DNA of 64,000 nucleotides from Acidobacteriaceae bacterium (GCA_003134655.1 PLBY01000161.1:230900-294899), one strand, 5' to 3'; counted from the stretch's first letter, positions 6,224 through 15,247 are shown. Program-made: numbers and translations. Notes: generated by a model from the letters alone, not told the origin.

Positions 6224-8245
6224 TTAGCGCGGGGATTGGACGACCAGGATCATGCCCGGTCGGATCACGGCGATGTTGCGGTTGTCGCGCTTGAGGGCCG
6301 CGACGGTCGTTCTATATGCGTTGGCGATGGAGTAGAGAGTTTCGCCGGACTTCACTTTGTGACGGAGGACCGGGGCCTGCGCGATTTCGTCTCTTTCAAT
6401 CTGCGCTGACTTGGTGGCGGGAGGCTTCGTAACGGCCGTTTCCGTGGGCTTTACGGCGGCACCCGGATGTTTCGACTTGGCTCGCGTCGAGGCTACTTCA
6501 CCCTCGTGCGCGGTCGGGGAAATCGGCAGATGCAGGGCCAGCACTTTGCGTCCGCGGAGACTGTCGCCGCGAATTCCGTTCCAGCGGCGCAGCATTTGCG
6601 GCGAGACGCCAAAATTCTCGGCGACGGTTTCGACCGTATCTCCGGCGTGAACCTTGTAACGCGTGATGCGGCGCGCGTAGGTTGCCGTGTCACTCATCGG
6701 ATGCTTGCCGGGCGCGACCGGGATGACCAGCTTGGCGTCGGCTTCCAGTTCAGTGCCTTCGAGGTGATTGGCTTCGGAGATCGACTTGGCCGTGGTGTGA
6801 TAATTCCGCGCCAGCGAGGCGAGCGTGTCGCCGGAGTGAACCAGGTGATAGCGCCACCACAGGCGCATGTCCCGGGGAATTGAGTTGATCGCCGTTTCGT
6901 ATTGATCTTTGGTTCCGGCGGGAATGTGCAGTTCAAACTTGCCGTCGCGCGGAGTAGTCAGGCGCAACAGGCTGGGATTCAGGTCCTGCAATTCGCTGGA
7001 GGTGGAATTCACACACTCGGCTACCAGTCGTAGGTCGACGGGGTAGGTGATCGTGACGGTGTCGTAGTCCGCCGGACGCTCCATCACAACGTCATCCAAC
7101 CCGTACTGCGACGGATTCTTGGCCATGATGGTTACGGCCAGAATGATCGGGACGTAGTTGCGCGTTTCTTTGGGCAGAACGTTGCGGCGGTAGAGTTCCC
7201 AGAAATCGGCGTATCCGGTGCGTTTCACGGCAGCCTGCACGGTGCCGGGGCCGGAGTTGTAGGCGGCCATCGCAAGGTACCAATCGCCGAACTGGTTGTA
7301 GAGATCTTTCAGGTGGCGGGCGGCGGCGCGTGTGGATTTCTCGGGATCCTGGCGGTCGTCGACCCACATGTTGTGGGAGAGGCCGTATCCGCGTCCCCGG
7401 CTGGCCATGAATTGCCAGATGCCGCGGGCTCCGACTCGCGAAACTGCCAGCGGATGGAATCCGGACTCGGCCTGCGCGAGATAGATCAGATCCTGCGGGA
7501 TGCCCTGCTCTTTGAAGGTCGAGACGATCATGTCGTGGTAGCGGCCCGAGCGGGCAAAAGCGCGTTCGAAGACGCCGCGTCCGTGACCCGAGAAGTAAGT
7601 GATGTAGCCGGCGACCTGGTCGGTCATCATCAACGGCAGGTCAGAGCGCGTATTCTTGATTTCCGCCTGTGCCTTGGCCTTGATGCCGGCGTCGGCGGCC
7701 GGGGTGAGTTCGTTGGTTACGTCGATGGGCGCCGGTTCGGATTTCTGCTGGGCATCTTGCGAAGACCCGGCATCGGCGGAGGTGGCGCCCGGGTAGAGTC
7801 CATTGACGCCGGCGACAACCCGGTCGAATTCCTTCTCCAGGCGCTCGTCGGAGCGTACGTCGAGATTGCTGCTGAGCAGGGCGTTCAGCGCGTTATCAAA
7901 ATTCTGCTTGGCTTCGTCGATCTTGCCCGCCTGATGGTTAGCCAATCCAGCCTGGTATTCCTTTTCCGCACGGGCGATGAGATCGGCAACCGGGTCGGAA
8001 ACTGGGGCCACAGGCGAAGCGGCTTCGGTGGAAACTGGTGTTTGGGCCTGAGCCTCTTGCGGCTGAGCCACAGCGGCTTGTGGAACAGGTGCCGGAGTTG
8101 GAGCGGATGGCGGAGCCGGCTTTAGAGCGGGTGCGCTTCCGGGAGGCAGAAGAGAAACCGGCTTCTGCGCCGTTTGACAGGCAGAGGCCGCCAGGATCAG
8201 GGAAGCCAGCACAGCGGTCCGGACATAGAGGTTGGCAAATCGCAT
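6224..8245 (-). CDS. MltD-like lytic transglycosylase lipoprotein with LysM repeats
   Basis: The 673-residue product has a lipoprotein signal (lipobox LAASAC, Cys23), a Pro/Ala/Gln-rich linker (24-85), a helical region with TPR-like character (85-135), an SLT transglycosylase domain (about 235-350) and three LysM modules near 460-505, 525-570 and 627-672. The catalytic glutamate lies in AQAESGFHPLAVSRVGARG (about residue 260), followed by GIWQFM and the AYNSGPG motif. It should cleave glycan strands of peptidoglycan while anchored to a membrane by lipid. Domain order matches MltD/DniR-type enzymes, but the N-terminal region is longer than in Escherichia coli MltD. Confidence 0.93.
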   Translation of the reverse strand: MRFANLYVRTAVLASLILAASACQTAQKPVSLLPPGSAPALKPAPPSAPTPAPVPQAAVAQPQEAQAQTPVSTEAASPVAPVSDPVADLIARAEKEYQAGLANHQAGKIDEAKQNFDNALNALLSSNLDVRSDERLEKEFDRVVAGVNGLYPGATSADAGSSQDAQQKSEPAPIDVTNELTPAADAGIKAKAQAEIKNTRSDLPLMMTDQVAGYITYFSGHGRGVFERAFARSGRYHDMIVSTFKEQGIPQDLIYLAQAESGFHPLAVSRVGARGIWQFMASRGRGYGLSHNMWVDDRQDPEKSTRAAARHLKDLYNQFGDWYLAMAAYNSGPGTVQAAVKRTGYADFWELYRRNVLPKETRNYVPIILAVTIMAKNPSQYGLDDVVMERPADYDTVTITYPVDLRLVAECVNSTSSELQDLNPSLLRLTTPRDGKFELHIPAGTKDQYETAINSIPRDMRLWWRYHLVHSGDTLASLARNYHTTAKSISEANHLEGTELEADAKLVIPVAPGKHPMSDTATYARRITRYKVHAGDTVETVAENFGVSPQMLRRWNGIRGDSLRGRKVLALHLPISPTAHEGEVASTRAKSKHPGAAVKPTETAVTKPPATKSAQIERDEIAQAPVLRHKVKSGETLYSIANAYRTTVAALKRDNRNIAVIRPGMILVVQSPR

Positions 8246-8505
8246 ATTTCTCTTACTTGTCTTATTTCTCTATGAGTTGCGCGCTTCTCCCAAGTCGTGA
8301 ACGTCCGGTGAATTCTATCAAAATCGTACGCGGCGGTGTCGCCGGGGTCAACGCCGAAAACTTACAGTCGCGGTTACTTTCGGCATCAGGCCCGGGTAGT
8401 TACCTATACTGAGACGGCAGAACCCCTGCAAAGGTTTGACGGGGAACGGACCCTAGGGTTGTTTCCGTGTCCGACGCTTCAGAAGATTCGCCTTCCGGTT
8501 GGCCG

Positions 8506-8997
8506 TCAGCGTTCCAACGTCAGCAAGTATCCGGGGTTGCTCTCCAGCGCCCCGCCGAAGAACTGACGGTCGGCCACCCGCATGTCCCAGGCGATCACCG
8601 AGGTCGGCGTGATCTGGATAGTGACATCATCCCAGGCGGCGAACACCGGGCCCACCCTCGCATCCGCCAATGCGGCCTTGCTCAGATATCTTCCGTGAAT
8701 CTCGGCGTTTTTTTGGCGCGATGCGTCGCCGGCCAGGATCTGAGCCGTTCCTGCGATAGTGATGCCGCAGGAAGCCGCAGGGTCGCGGGAATCGATCATG
8801 AGCGACACCTTGGGATTCGATTGCAGGTTGCGCGCTTTGCGGCTGCCCGAGGCGGTAGCCACGAACAGGTGCGTACCGTCGAACCAGAACCAAACCGCCA
8901 CCATGTGAAGGGAGCCATCCGGATTCGCAGTGGCCAGCGACGCAATATGTCGCCCCGTCAACAACTGCTGGGCCAGAGCATCTGCGAGAGAAGCCAT
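8506..8997 (-). CDS. Pyridoxamine 5'-phosphate oxidase-fold protein
   Basis: The 163-residue product has the split-barrel FMN-binding fold. LLTGRHIASLATANPDGSLHMVAVWF gives the first strands, the central part is SGSRKARNLQSNPKVSLMID with the basic residues that contact flavin phosphate, and DDVTIQITPTSVIAWD forms the last strands. AAGGAG lies 9 bases before the ATG. The family includes F420- and FMN-dependent reductases as well as PNPOx; the cofactor cannot be decided here. It stands alone, and no B6 genes are nearby, so a vitamin B6 role is not implied. Confidence 0.85.
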   Translation of the reverse strand: MASLADALAQQLLTGRHIASLATANPDGSLHMVAVWFWFDGTHLFVATASGSRKARNLQSNPKVSLMIDSRDPAASCGITIAGTAQILAGDASRQKNAEIHGRYLSKAALADARVGPVFAAWDDVTIQITPTSVIAWDMRVADRQFFGGALESNPGYLLTLER

Positions 8998-9084
8998 AAG
9001 CGCAACTCCTTGCCGCCTCGATCAGTTCCTCGACTGGCGGCTGCGCGGGCGAGGGCGCCCGCGCCACATCCTGCATTCTTAATT

Positions 9085-9543
9085 TCACACCCGCCAGTAG
9101 TCTGGGCGCCAGTTCTGAATCGCTTTCTTGATGTCCGCGCGCTTCAGGTTCTCCTTTAGCGTACGCTCGACCAGTTTTGGAATCTCGGCGTCGGAGGCGA
9201 ACCGCAGTCCGCAGAGTTGGTCTTCGGTCAGTTCAGGGATGCGGGAGCGCAACGGTTCCGACAGAAGTTGGGTCAACCGCAGGCGTTCTTCCAGGCGAAT
9301 GACACGATCCTGCACCTTGAGCGCGTAGAGGCGCACCTTGAACATCAGCATCAATAAGGCGACCGCGAGAAGAATGAGCAGGAAGGCGTGGATGTGATCG
9401 CGCAGATCTCCGTGCGTGATATGAGCGAAAAAGTGCACCAGCGTCAGGATCAATGCCAGCGCGAAGATGGGAAGAATGTAGAAATGGAACGGTGGATCCC
9501 AGCGAGTGTGGTTTGCCAGGTTCTGGGGTTTCGTTTCAGCCAT
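9085..9543 (-). CDS. DUF6526-like small membrane protein
   Basis: The 152-residue product has an aromatic N-terminus (NHTRWDPPFHFYILPIFALAL), two membrane helices (about 19-40 and 54-75), then a cytosolic helical C-terminus with heptad character (VQDRVIRLEERLRLTQLL) ending in WRPDYWRV. This layout matches the DUF6526 family of uncharacterised membrane proteins. The ATG at 9543 is chosen because GAGGAG lies 6 bases upstream. The frame continues upstream to 9657 but has no start signal there and would cross the YCII gene start on the other strand. The function is unknown. Confidence 0.75.
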   Translation of the reverse strand: MAETKPQNLANHTRWDPPFHFYILPIFALALILTLVHFFAHITHGDLRDHIHAFLLILLAVALLMLMFKVRLYALKVQDRVIRLEERLRLTQLLSEPLRSRIPELTEDQLCGLRFASDAEIPKLVERTLKENLKRADIKKAIQNWRPDYWRV

Positions 9544-9609
9544 GATGGGCTCCTCGCCTGAAGACGTGCAAGTGTAGCAGAGCCGGTTCCAGTCGATCCG
9601 CCCATTCCA

Positions 9610-9964
9610 ATGAAATACATTCTGATGACGTATGTGAACGAGGGCCGCGTGGCCCAAAATGACGAAGGCCGAGCAGGACCTGGGGGCGGCGGCCTACATG
9701 GCGTACGGTGAGGCGCTGAAGAAGGCGGGCGTGCTGGCGGGCAGCAACCGCCTGCAGCCGACCTCGGCAGCGACCACCGTGCGGATTGCGAATGGCAAGT
9801 CGCAGGTGCTGGACGGTCCTTACGTTGACTCGAAAGAGCAGTTGGGCGGCTATTTCCTGATCGACGTGAAGGATCTCGACGCGGCGATCTCATGGGCGGC
9901 GCGCTGCCCGGCGGCCGGTCACGGAGTCGTCGAGGTGCGTCCCATCTGGGACATGGCAGCGTGA
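9610..9964 (+). pseudogene. YCII-related (DGPF-type) protein with a 1-base frameshift
   Basis: The ATG at 9610 begins MKYILMTYVNEGRVAQ, the usual start of YCII/DGPF-family proteins. That frame then leaves the family pattern and stops 33 codons in. The remainder (MTKAEQDLGAAAYMAYGEAL to DGPY to VEVRPIWDM) continues in the +1 frame from 9659. Removing one A from the AAAA run at 9656-9659 would join the halves into one protein of about 117 residues. Either the gene is broken, or it is restarted at the internal ATG 9659 (101 residues), or the base is an assembly error. It lies directly before an ECF42-like sigma factor, the known genomic partner of DGPF proteins. Confidence 0.8.
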
Positions 9965-9984
9965 TTTGGTTGGAGCCTAAGGCC

Positions 9985-11259
9985 ATGGACTCCCGCGAGG
10001 GCGACGAGCAGGCGCGCAGCACGGCGGAAGCGGTCGCGCGTCGCAGCTACGGCAAGCTCGTCGCCTTCTTGGCGGCCCGCACGCATGACGTGGCCGCCGC
10101 GGAGGATGCTTTGTCGGAGGCCTTCGCTTCGGCTCTGGCGGATTGGCCGCGGAAGGGCTGTCCGTCAAACCCCGAAGCGTGGCTGCTGACCGTCGCGCGG
10201 CGGAAAATGATCGATTCCTTCCGCGGGCAACGGCGCGAGATTGCCGGCGAGGAGTTGCAACTCACGGTGGAGGGGTTGAGCGCGGCGGCAATCGCGGCGG
10301 AAACTCCAACCCAGATTCCCGATCAACGTCTTGCTCTGATGTTCGTGTGTGCTCACCCGGCGATCGATGCCGGCATACGCGCACCCTTGATCCTGCAGGT
10401 GATTCTTGGGCTGAACGCGGAGGCCATTGCTTCTGCGTTTCTCATGTCTCCCGCGGCCATGGGGAAACGGCTGGTCCGGGCCAAGGAGAAGATCCGTCAG
10501 GCCGGCATTCCATTCTGCGTTCCGGAACGCGAGGAACTTTCTGAGCGGCTCGACGCGGTGCTCGATGCCGTCTATGCTGCCTTCGCGGAAGGTTGGAGCG
10601 ATCCGGGCGGGACCGATGTAGCCCGCCGCGATCTTACCGAGGAAGCCATGTTCCTGGCGCGGCTCGTGACCGAGTTTCTGCCGGCGGAGCCGGAGGCGCT
10701 GGGCCTGTTGGCGCTCATGCTGCACGCGGAGGCGCGGCGTCGCGCTCGCCGGCGCGCAGACGGCGAGTATGTGCCGCTGGCTGAGCAGGATCCGGCGTTG
10801 TGGGATTCGCAAATGATCGCTGAGGCTGAGGCGTTGCTGCTGCGGGCCAGCGGTCTTGTATCCATTGGGCGCTACCAGTTGGAAGGCGCGCTGCAGTCGG
10901 CGCACGTTGACCGCTGCCGCACCGGCCGCGCCAACTGGGCCGAGGTGGTGCGGATTTACGACGCGCTGTTCGCCCTTGCCGGATCGCCGGTGGTGGCAAT
11001 CAATCGCCCTCTGGCGGTTGCGGAGTTGCATGGGGCGACCGCTGGACTCGAGGCGATTCAGCAGGTGGCCAGCGATGCGCGTCTTGCCGAGTACCAGCCT
11101 TACTGGGCGGCGCGCGCGGAGTTGCTGGCCAAAGCCGGCTCTTCCGGTGAAGCGCGACGGGCATACGACATCGCAATCGGCCTGGAGCGCGATCCCGCGG
11201 TCCGCCTCTTCCTGCAAAAGCGCCAGTCCGCATTAGGTTTCGCAGCCGAAGGCCAATGA
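9985..11259 (+). CDS. ECF42-type RNA polymerase sigma factor with C-terminal TPR-like extension
   Basis: The 424-residue product has sigma region 2 (about residues 12-80: KLVAFLAARTHDVAAAEDAL, then NPEAWLLTVARRKMID) and region 4 (about 125-185: QVILGLNAEAIASAFLMSPA, then RLVRAKEKI). A long helical C-terminal half (about 200-424) follows, with TPR-like repeats ending ARAELLAKAGSSGEARRAYD. This size and extension distinguish ECF42/SigJ-like factors from ordinary ECF sigmas; the C-terminus is thought to control activity in place of an anti-sigma factor, and none is seen here. GGAG lies 9 bases before the ATG at 9985; a GTG at 9961 overlapping the YCII stop is an alternative start. The YCII gene upstream is the usual partner. 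Confidence 0.88.
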   Translation: MDSREGDEQARSTAEAVARRSYGKLVAFLAARTHDVAAAEDALSEAFASALADWPRKGCPSNPEAWLLTVARRKMIDSFRGQRREIAGEELQLTVEGLSAAAIAAETPTQIPDQRLALMFVCAHPAIDAGIRAPLILQVILGLNAEAIASAFLMSPAAMGKRLVRAKEKIRQAGIPFCVPEREELSERLDAVLDAVYAAFAEGWSDPGGTDVARRDLTEEAMFLARLVTEFLPAEPEALGLLALMLHAEARRRARRRADGEYVPLAEQDPALWDSQMIAEAEALLLRASGLVSIGRYQLEGALQSAHVDRCRTGRANWAEVVRIYDALFALAGSPVVAINRPLAVAELHGATAGLEAIQQVASDARLAEYQPYWAARAELLAKAGSSGEARRAYDIAIGLERDPAVRLFLQKRQSALGFAAEGQ

Positions 11260-11373
11260 ATAGCAGGAAGTGACGCCTGGGGACGCGAGGAGAGCGGGAT
11301 GGCGGCGGATAAGAATGCAGGCAAGATGGGTACGAGTCAGCGTCCCGCACCCACCTTGACTGTGGCCAGAAAA

Positions 11374-11796
11374 CTATTTCAGGGCGAGTAAAACCTCTTC
11401 CGGAGCTTGCACATTCTGAGCTCGTAGCTCGGCTTCGGAGCTGCCTTCCGGCAGTTGGTACATGATCCGAGAACCTTCGACCTTCACTTCCCAGAGGAAG
11501 TAGCGGTGTCCGTACTTGTGGAACACGAGCGCGTTCGTGGCGGCCGGCTTCTTGCTTTCGACGCGGGTAGGATTGGCCACCATGTTGATCTTTGCGTTCG
11601 GGTTGCGCATGGCCAGTGTAATGGCGCCGGGGGCTGCCGACTGCACGGAGAACTGGCCGGCGGGAACGACCTTGGACCCGATGACGAAATCGAAGGGAAC
11701 CTGGGCCACAATCTTCGTGCCGGGTTGCATCTGAGCGGCGGCCAGCATGGGCAGCAGGGTCAAAGTCAGCATGAGAATCCGAGTCATGTATTTCAT
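11374..11796 (-). CDS. Small secreted protein, acidobacterial type
   Basis: The 140-residue product has a signal peptide (residues 1-21, MLAAA-QM). The mature part is predicted all-beta: KIVAQVPFDFVIGSKVVPAG opens a barrel-like domain, followed by alternating strands ending RIMYQLPEG. The PFDFxxGxxxxPAG motif recurs in small exported proteins that I associate with Acidobacteriota; no function is known. A purine-rich GGGAGGTGCGCG lies before the ATG. It is divergent from the winged-helix gene at 11,983, and both promoters share 11,797-11,982. Confidence 0.7.
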   Translation of the reverse strand: MKYMTRILMLTLTLLPMLAAAQMQPGTKIVAQVPFDFVIGSKVVPAGQFSVQSAAPGAITLAMRNPNAKINMVANPTRVESKKPAATNALVFHKYGHRYFLWEVKVEGSRIMYQLPEGSSEAELRAQNVQAPEEVLLALK

Positions 11797-11982
11797 CGCG
11801 CACCTCCCAAATTTTTGTTCCGCCCATTCGCGGAAGTGATGCGATCTTGCTCCCGGCCCTCAAAAAGGTCCATGGAGAGAGTCTGAAGCGATATCAATTG
11901 ATCTGAAGAACTGGCGAGGAGAGTTGACAGGGCGGAAGAGGAGGACAAGAATTGACTGCGGTTTCCAGGGACGTCTTCTGGC

Positions 11983-12438
11983 ATGCCTGAGAAGAAAGTT
12001 CGGTTCGCGGAATTCGAATTGGACTTTGGCCGCTTTCAACTCTCCCGCGGCGGTACTCCCGTGCGCCTGGAAGGCCTGCCGCTGCAACTCTTGATGTACC
12101 TGGTGGAACACCACCGCCAGTTGGTAACGCGAGACCAGATTGCCACCGAATTGTGGGGCAAGGACGTCTTCGTCGACATCGAGCAGGGAATCAATACCGC
12201 GATCCGAAAAATCCGCAGGGCTCTGGAGGATGATTCCGCGCAGCCGCAGTATCTGCAAACGGTCGTGGGACGCGGCTACCGGTTCGTTCCGGAAATCCGC
12301 GTTGAGGGAGAGGGCGCGGCGAATGCGGAGGATGCGCAGGCATTCAAGGTGTCCGCCGAAGAGTTCGGGCGCGCGCTCCTCGCTGCGGCAGGGCTCGACG
12401 ATCCAAAAACACCACCCAAAGTCTCGAAGAATTCTTAG
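11983..12438 (+). CDS. OmpR/PhoB-type winged-helix DNA-binding protein without receiver
   Basis: The 151-residue product is almost entirely a Trans_Reg_C winged helix (residues 5-105): RFAEFELDFGRFQLSRGG, LEGLPLQLLMYLVEHHRQLV, then INTAIRKIRRALEDD and VVGRGYRFV, where the RGYR/F wing is diagnostic. A short tail without a membrane segment follows, unlike CadC. Acidobacteria often fuse this domain to propellers or TPRs; this one is free-standing, so how it is signalled is unknown. It ends 17 bases before the first quinone oxidoreductase gene and could control it. Confidence 0.85.
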   Translation: MPEKKVRFAEFELDFGRFQLSRGGTPVRLEGLPLQLLMYLVEHHRQLVTRDQIATELWGKDVFVDIEQGINTAIRKIRRALEDDSAQPQYLQTVVGRGYRFVPEIRVEGEGAANAEDAQAFKVSAEEFGRALLAAAGLDDPKTPPKVSKNS

Positions 12439-12455
12439 TAGAATCCAAATCAATC

Positions 12456-13424
12456 ATGAAAGCAATTCTGGTCAGGCAAGTCGGCGGACCGGAGGCGATG
12501 GAACTGGTGGAGTTGCCGGTTCCTCAGCCGAAGGCAAATGAAGCGGTGGTGAAGTTGGCCGCTTCGGGCGTGAACTTTATTGATGTGTATCAACGCGAGG
12601 GCCGGTACAAAGTGCCGTTGCCGTTTACGCCGGGCCAGGAGGGCGCGGGCGTGGTGACGGCCGTGGGCGCGGACGTGACGTCGGTGAAAGCCGGCGACCG
12701 CGTGGCCTGGAGCCACTTCCTGGGAGCGTATGCGGAATATGCCGCCGTCGCAGCGGACCGCTTGGTCTCGATTCCCCAAGGCGTCACGGACCAGCAGGCC
12801 GCGGCGGCGATGTTGCAGGGGATGACGGCGCACTATCTCTCGCATGACACCTATCCGCTCAAGCGAGGCGAAACGGCGCTGGTGCATGCGGCGGCCGGCG
12901 GTGTGGGACTGTTGCTGGTGCAGATGGCGCACAACATTGGCGCACGAGTGATCGCCACGGTTTCAACCGATGAGAAGGCGAAGCTGGCGCGCGAAGCCGG
13001 AGCGGACGAAGTTATTCTCTATACGCAATCCGACTTCGAAGCTGAGGCCAAACGGATCACTGGAGGCAAAGGCGTCGACGTTGTTTACGATTCGGTGGGG
13101 AAGACGACGTTCGAGAAGGGGCTGAGTGTTCTGCGTCCGCGCGGGATGATGGCGCTGTTCGGCGGATCGAGCGGGGCAGTGCCGCCGTTCGATCCAATCG
13201 TGCTCACGCAGAAGGGGTCCCTGTTTCTGACGCGGCCTTCCTTGGGGAACTACATCGCGACACGGGAAGAATTAGTGGCGCGGTCGGGGGCGGTGTTTGG
13301 CATGATGGCGGCGGGGAAACTCAAGTTGCGAATTGAACACACGTATCCGCTGGCGGAAGCGCAGCGGGCGCATCGCGATCTGGAAGGCCGGAAGACGACG
13401 GGGAAGTTGCTGCTGATACCGTAG
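12456..13424 (+). CDS. Zinc-free quinone oxidoreductase (MDR superfamily), copy 1
   Basis: The 322-residue product belongs to the zeta-crystallin/QorA branch of medium-chain reductases: GroES-like half (1-125, with GVNFIDVYQREG and PGQEGAGVV) and Rossmann half (125-290, with HAAAGGVGLLLVQMA as the NADPH-binding GxGxxG-type loop). Zinc-ligand cysteines are absent, as expected. It should reduce quinones or enones with NADPH in the cytosol. It is one of two adjacent paralogues that align without gaps over nearly their whole length, an evident tandem duplication. It follows the winged-helix gene by 17 bases, and no good Shine-Dalgarno is visible. Confidence 0.92.
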   Translation: MKAILVRQVGGPEAMELVELPVPQPKANEAVVKLAASGVNFIDVYQREGRYKVPLPFTPGQEGAGVVTAVGADVTSVKAGDRVAWSHFLGAYAEYAAVAADRLVSIPQGVTDQQAAAAMLQGMTAHYLSHDTYPLKRGETALVHAAAGGVGLLLVQMAHNIGARVIATVSTDEKAKLAREAGADEVILYTQSDFEAEAKRITGGKGVDVVYDSVGKTTFEKGLSVLRPRGMMALFGGSSGAVPPFDPIVLTQKGSLFLTRPSLGNYIATREELVARSGAVFGMMAAGKLKLRIEHTYPLAEAQRAHRDLEGRKTTGKLLLIP

Positions 13425-13435
13425 GTTCAACCTCA

Positions 13436-13541
13436 TGTCATCCTGAGCGAAGCGAAGGATCTGTGTACTGGCCGGCGCCACCAGTGGTGTCGACGAACTG
13501 CATAGATCCTTCGGCCCGCAAAGAACGCGGGCCCCAGGATG
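13436..13541. repeat. Composite palindromic repeat between the paralogues
   Basis: The gap between the duplicated oxidoreductases begins GTCATCCTGAGCGAAGCGAA and ends with a reversed GATCC...CCAGGATG, so GGATC/CATCCTG motifs stand in inverse orientation at both ends, with GCCGGCGCCACCAGTGG between. The left part is the reverse complement of repeats at 41,302 and 44,744. Confidence 0.75.
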
Positions 13542-13563
13542 CCAGCGTTATAAGGGATCATCC

Positions 13564-14532
13564 ATGAAAGCAATTCGCGTGCAGCACACTGGCGGGCCCG
13601 AGGTGATGGAACTCGCCGAAGTGGCCGTCCCGCAACCGAAGCCAAACGAGGCCGTAGTGAAAGTGTCCGTCGCCGGGGTGAACTCGATTGATGGGCACTT
13701 CCGCGACGGAAGTTTGCGCACGCCTCTGCCGTTCATTCCCGGGCAGGAGGGCGCGGGTGTGGTATCGGCGGTGGGCCCGCAGGCGAAAACGGTGAAGGTG
13801 GGCGACCGCGTGGCGTGGAGCGGTTCGTTGGGGTCGTATGCCGAGTATGTCGCTGCCGCTGCGGACAGCCTGGTTCCCGTGCCCGCGGGCATCACCGAAG
13901 AGCAAGCAGCCGCAGCGATGATGCACGGGCTGACGGCGCACTATCTCGCGAACGACGCGCACAAACTGAAAGCGGGCGAGACCGCGTTGGTCCACGCGGC
14001 TGCGGGCGGCGTGGGATTGCTGCTGGTGCAGATGGCACGGGCGATCGGAGCTCGAGTGATCGGCACGGCTTCGAGCGACGAGAAAGCCAAGCTGGCGCGC
14101 GAGGCGGGTGCGGATGAAGTGATCGTCTTCACCAAACAGGATTTTGAAGCTGAAGTGAAGCGCCTGACTGGCGGCAAGGGCGTCGACGTTGTATATGACG
14201 GCGTCGGCAAGGCGACGTTCGAGAAAAATCTGAACGTCATGCGTCTGCGCGGCATGCTCGTGCTGTACGGCATGTCGAGCGGTCCGGTGCCACCGGTGGA
14301 TCCAGCGAAGCTGTCGGAGAAGGGCTCGCTCTACATGGCGCGAACCACGCTGGCGCACTTCACGGCCACGCGCGAGGAACTGCTCGCGCGCACGGGTGCG
14401 TTGTTCGCGATGATTGCGGACGGCAAACTCAAGCTGCGGATTGCGAAGACGTATCCGCTGGCGGAGGCGCCGCAGGCCCACCAGGACATGGAAGCGAGGA
14501 AGGTTGCAGGGAAGCTGCTGCTGATCCCGTGA
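13564..14532 (+). CDS. Zinc-free quinone oxidoreductase (MDR superfamily), copy 2
   Basis: The 322-residue paralogue of the gene at 12,456 has the same length and motifs: GVNSIDGHFRDGSL, IPGQEGAGVV, and HAAAGGVGLLLVQMARAIGA for NADPH. Most differences are conservative, but the substrate-pocket segment differs (HFRDGSLRTPLPF here, YQREGRYKVPLPF in copy 1), suggesting different substrate range after duplication. It is separated from copy 1 by 139 bases that hold a palindromic repeat, so the repeat was either part of the duplication junction or inserted later. No zinc-ligand cysteines. Confidence 0.92.
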   Translation: MKAIRVQHTGGPEVMELAEVAVPQPKPNEAVVKVSVAGVNSIDGHFRDGSLRTPLPFIPGQEGAGVVSAVGPQAKTVKVGDRVAWSGSLGSYAEYVAAAADSLVPVPAGITEEQAAAAMMHGLTAHYLANDAHKLKAGETALVHAAAGGVGLLLVQMARAIGARVIGTASSDEKAKLAREAGADEVIVFTKQDFEAEVKRLTGGKGVDVVYDGVGKATFEKNLNVMRLRGMLVLYGMSSGPVPPVDPAKLSEKGSLYMARTTLAHFTATREELLARTGALFAMIADGKLKLRIAKTYPLAEAPQAHQDMEARKVAGKLLLIP

Positions 14533-14545
14533 GAATCTAAATCTT

Positions 14546-14580
14546 CAACCACAGAGGGCACTGAGGACACAGAGGAATCC
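14546..14580. repeat. ACCACAGAGGACACAGAGG-type repeat
   Basis: AACCACAGAGGGCACTGAGG followed by ACACAGAGGAA fills the convergent gap. Related arrays occur at 32,609, 55,276 and, inverted, at 57,103. Confidence 0.85.
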
Positions 14581-14590
14581 TGCGCCCTCG

Positions 14591-15247
14591 TCATTTCCTT
14601 TTGTAGCGCTTCGCGTACTCTGGCGCTTCTTTCCCCGGCAACAGCCTCGCATCGTCAATCGGCGCGCCTGCCACCATTTCAAGCGGCACGACTCCGGCCC
14701 AGGTGGGGAACGAGTAGTCTTCTTCGTCGTCGATGGCCGGGCCTTGGCGCACTTTCGCGGAGAATTCCTCGATGGGCACGCGCAGCACCGACGTGGCTTT
14801 GAGTTCGCGTTCGTTGGGCTGGCGTGAATCGGCCCAGCGGCCGGGCAGGATGTGTTCTGAAAGAATTCGCAGGGCCTCTACCTTTTCGTCAGGATCGTCC
14901 ACCAGAGTTGCCTTCCCAAGAACCACCACTGAGCGGTAGTTCATCGAGTGATTGAAAATCGAGCGCGCGAGCACCAGTCCCTCGAGCAAAGTCACCGTAA
15001 TACAGACGGGCACGCCGTCTTTCAACTGGCGCAACATGCGACTGGCGGCTGAGCCGTGAATGTAGAGGCTGGCATCCTTGCGTCCATAGGACGTCGGGAT
15101 TACGAACGGCTGGCCGTCGACCACGAAACCAGCGTGGCACAAAAATCCTTTATCGAGGATTTGGTACACAATCTGGCGATCGTAAACAGCACGATCGGCT
15201 TCGCGGACGACACGAGTCCGCGCGGTGGGCATTTGAGTCTCGGACAT
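14591..15247 (-). CDS. PPOX-fold flavin-binding protein (NimA-like)
   Basis: The 218-residue product has the split-barrel fold of nitroimidazole-resistance (NimA)/flavin-nucleotide-binding proteins. The early region ILDKGFLCHAGFVVDGQPFV is followed by IPTSYGRKDASLYIHGSAASR, in which a His/Gly-Ser pair typical of this subfamily is visible. RSVVVLGKATLVDDPDEK and LRVPIEEFSAKVRQGP follow. I chose the ATG at 15247 (MSETQM) because CGGAG stands upstream and the extra 14 residues above it look untranslated. It probably binds FMN or haem; the role is unproven. It is distinct from the shorter PPOX-fold protein at 8,506. Confidence 0.85.
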   Translation of the reverse strand: MSETQMPTARTRVVREADRAVYDRQIVYQILDKGFLCHAGFVVDGQPFVIPTSYGRKDASLYIHGSAASRMLRQLKDGVPVCITVTLLEGLVLARSIFNHSMNYRSVVVLGKATLVDDPDEKVEALRILSEHILPGRWADSRQPNERELKATSVLRVPIEEFSAKVRQGPAIDDEEDYSFPTWAGVVPLEMVAGAPIDDARLLPGKEAPEYAKRYKRK

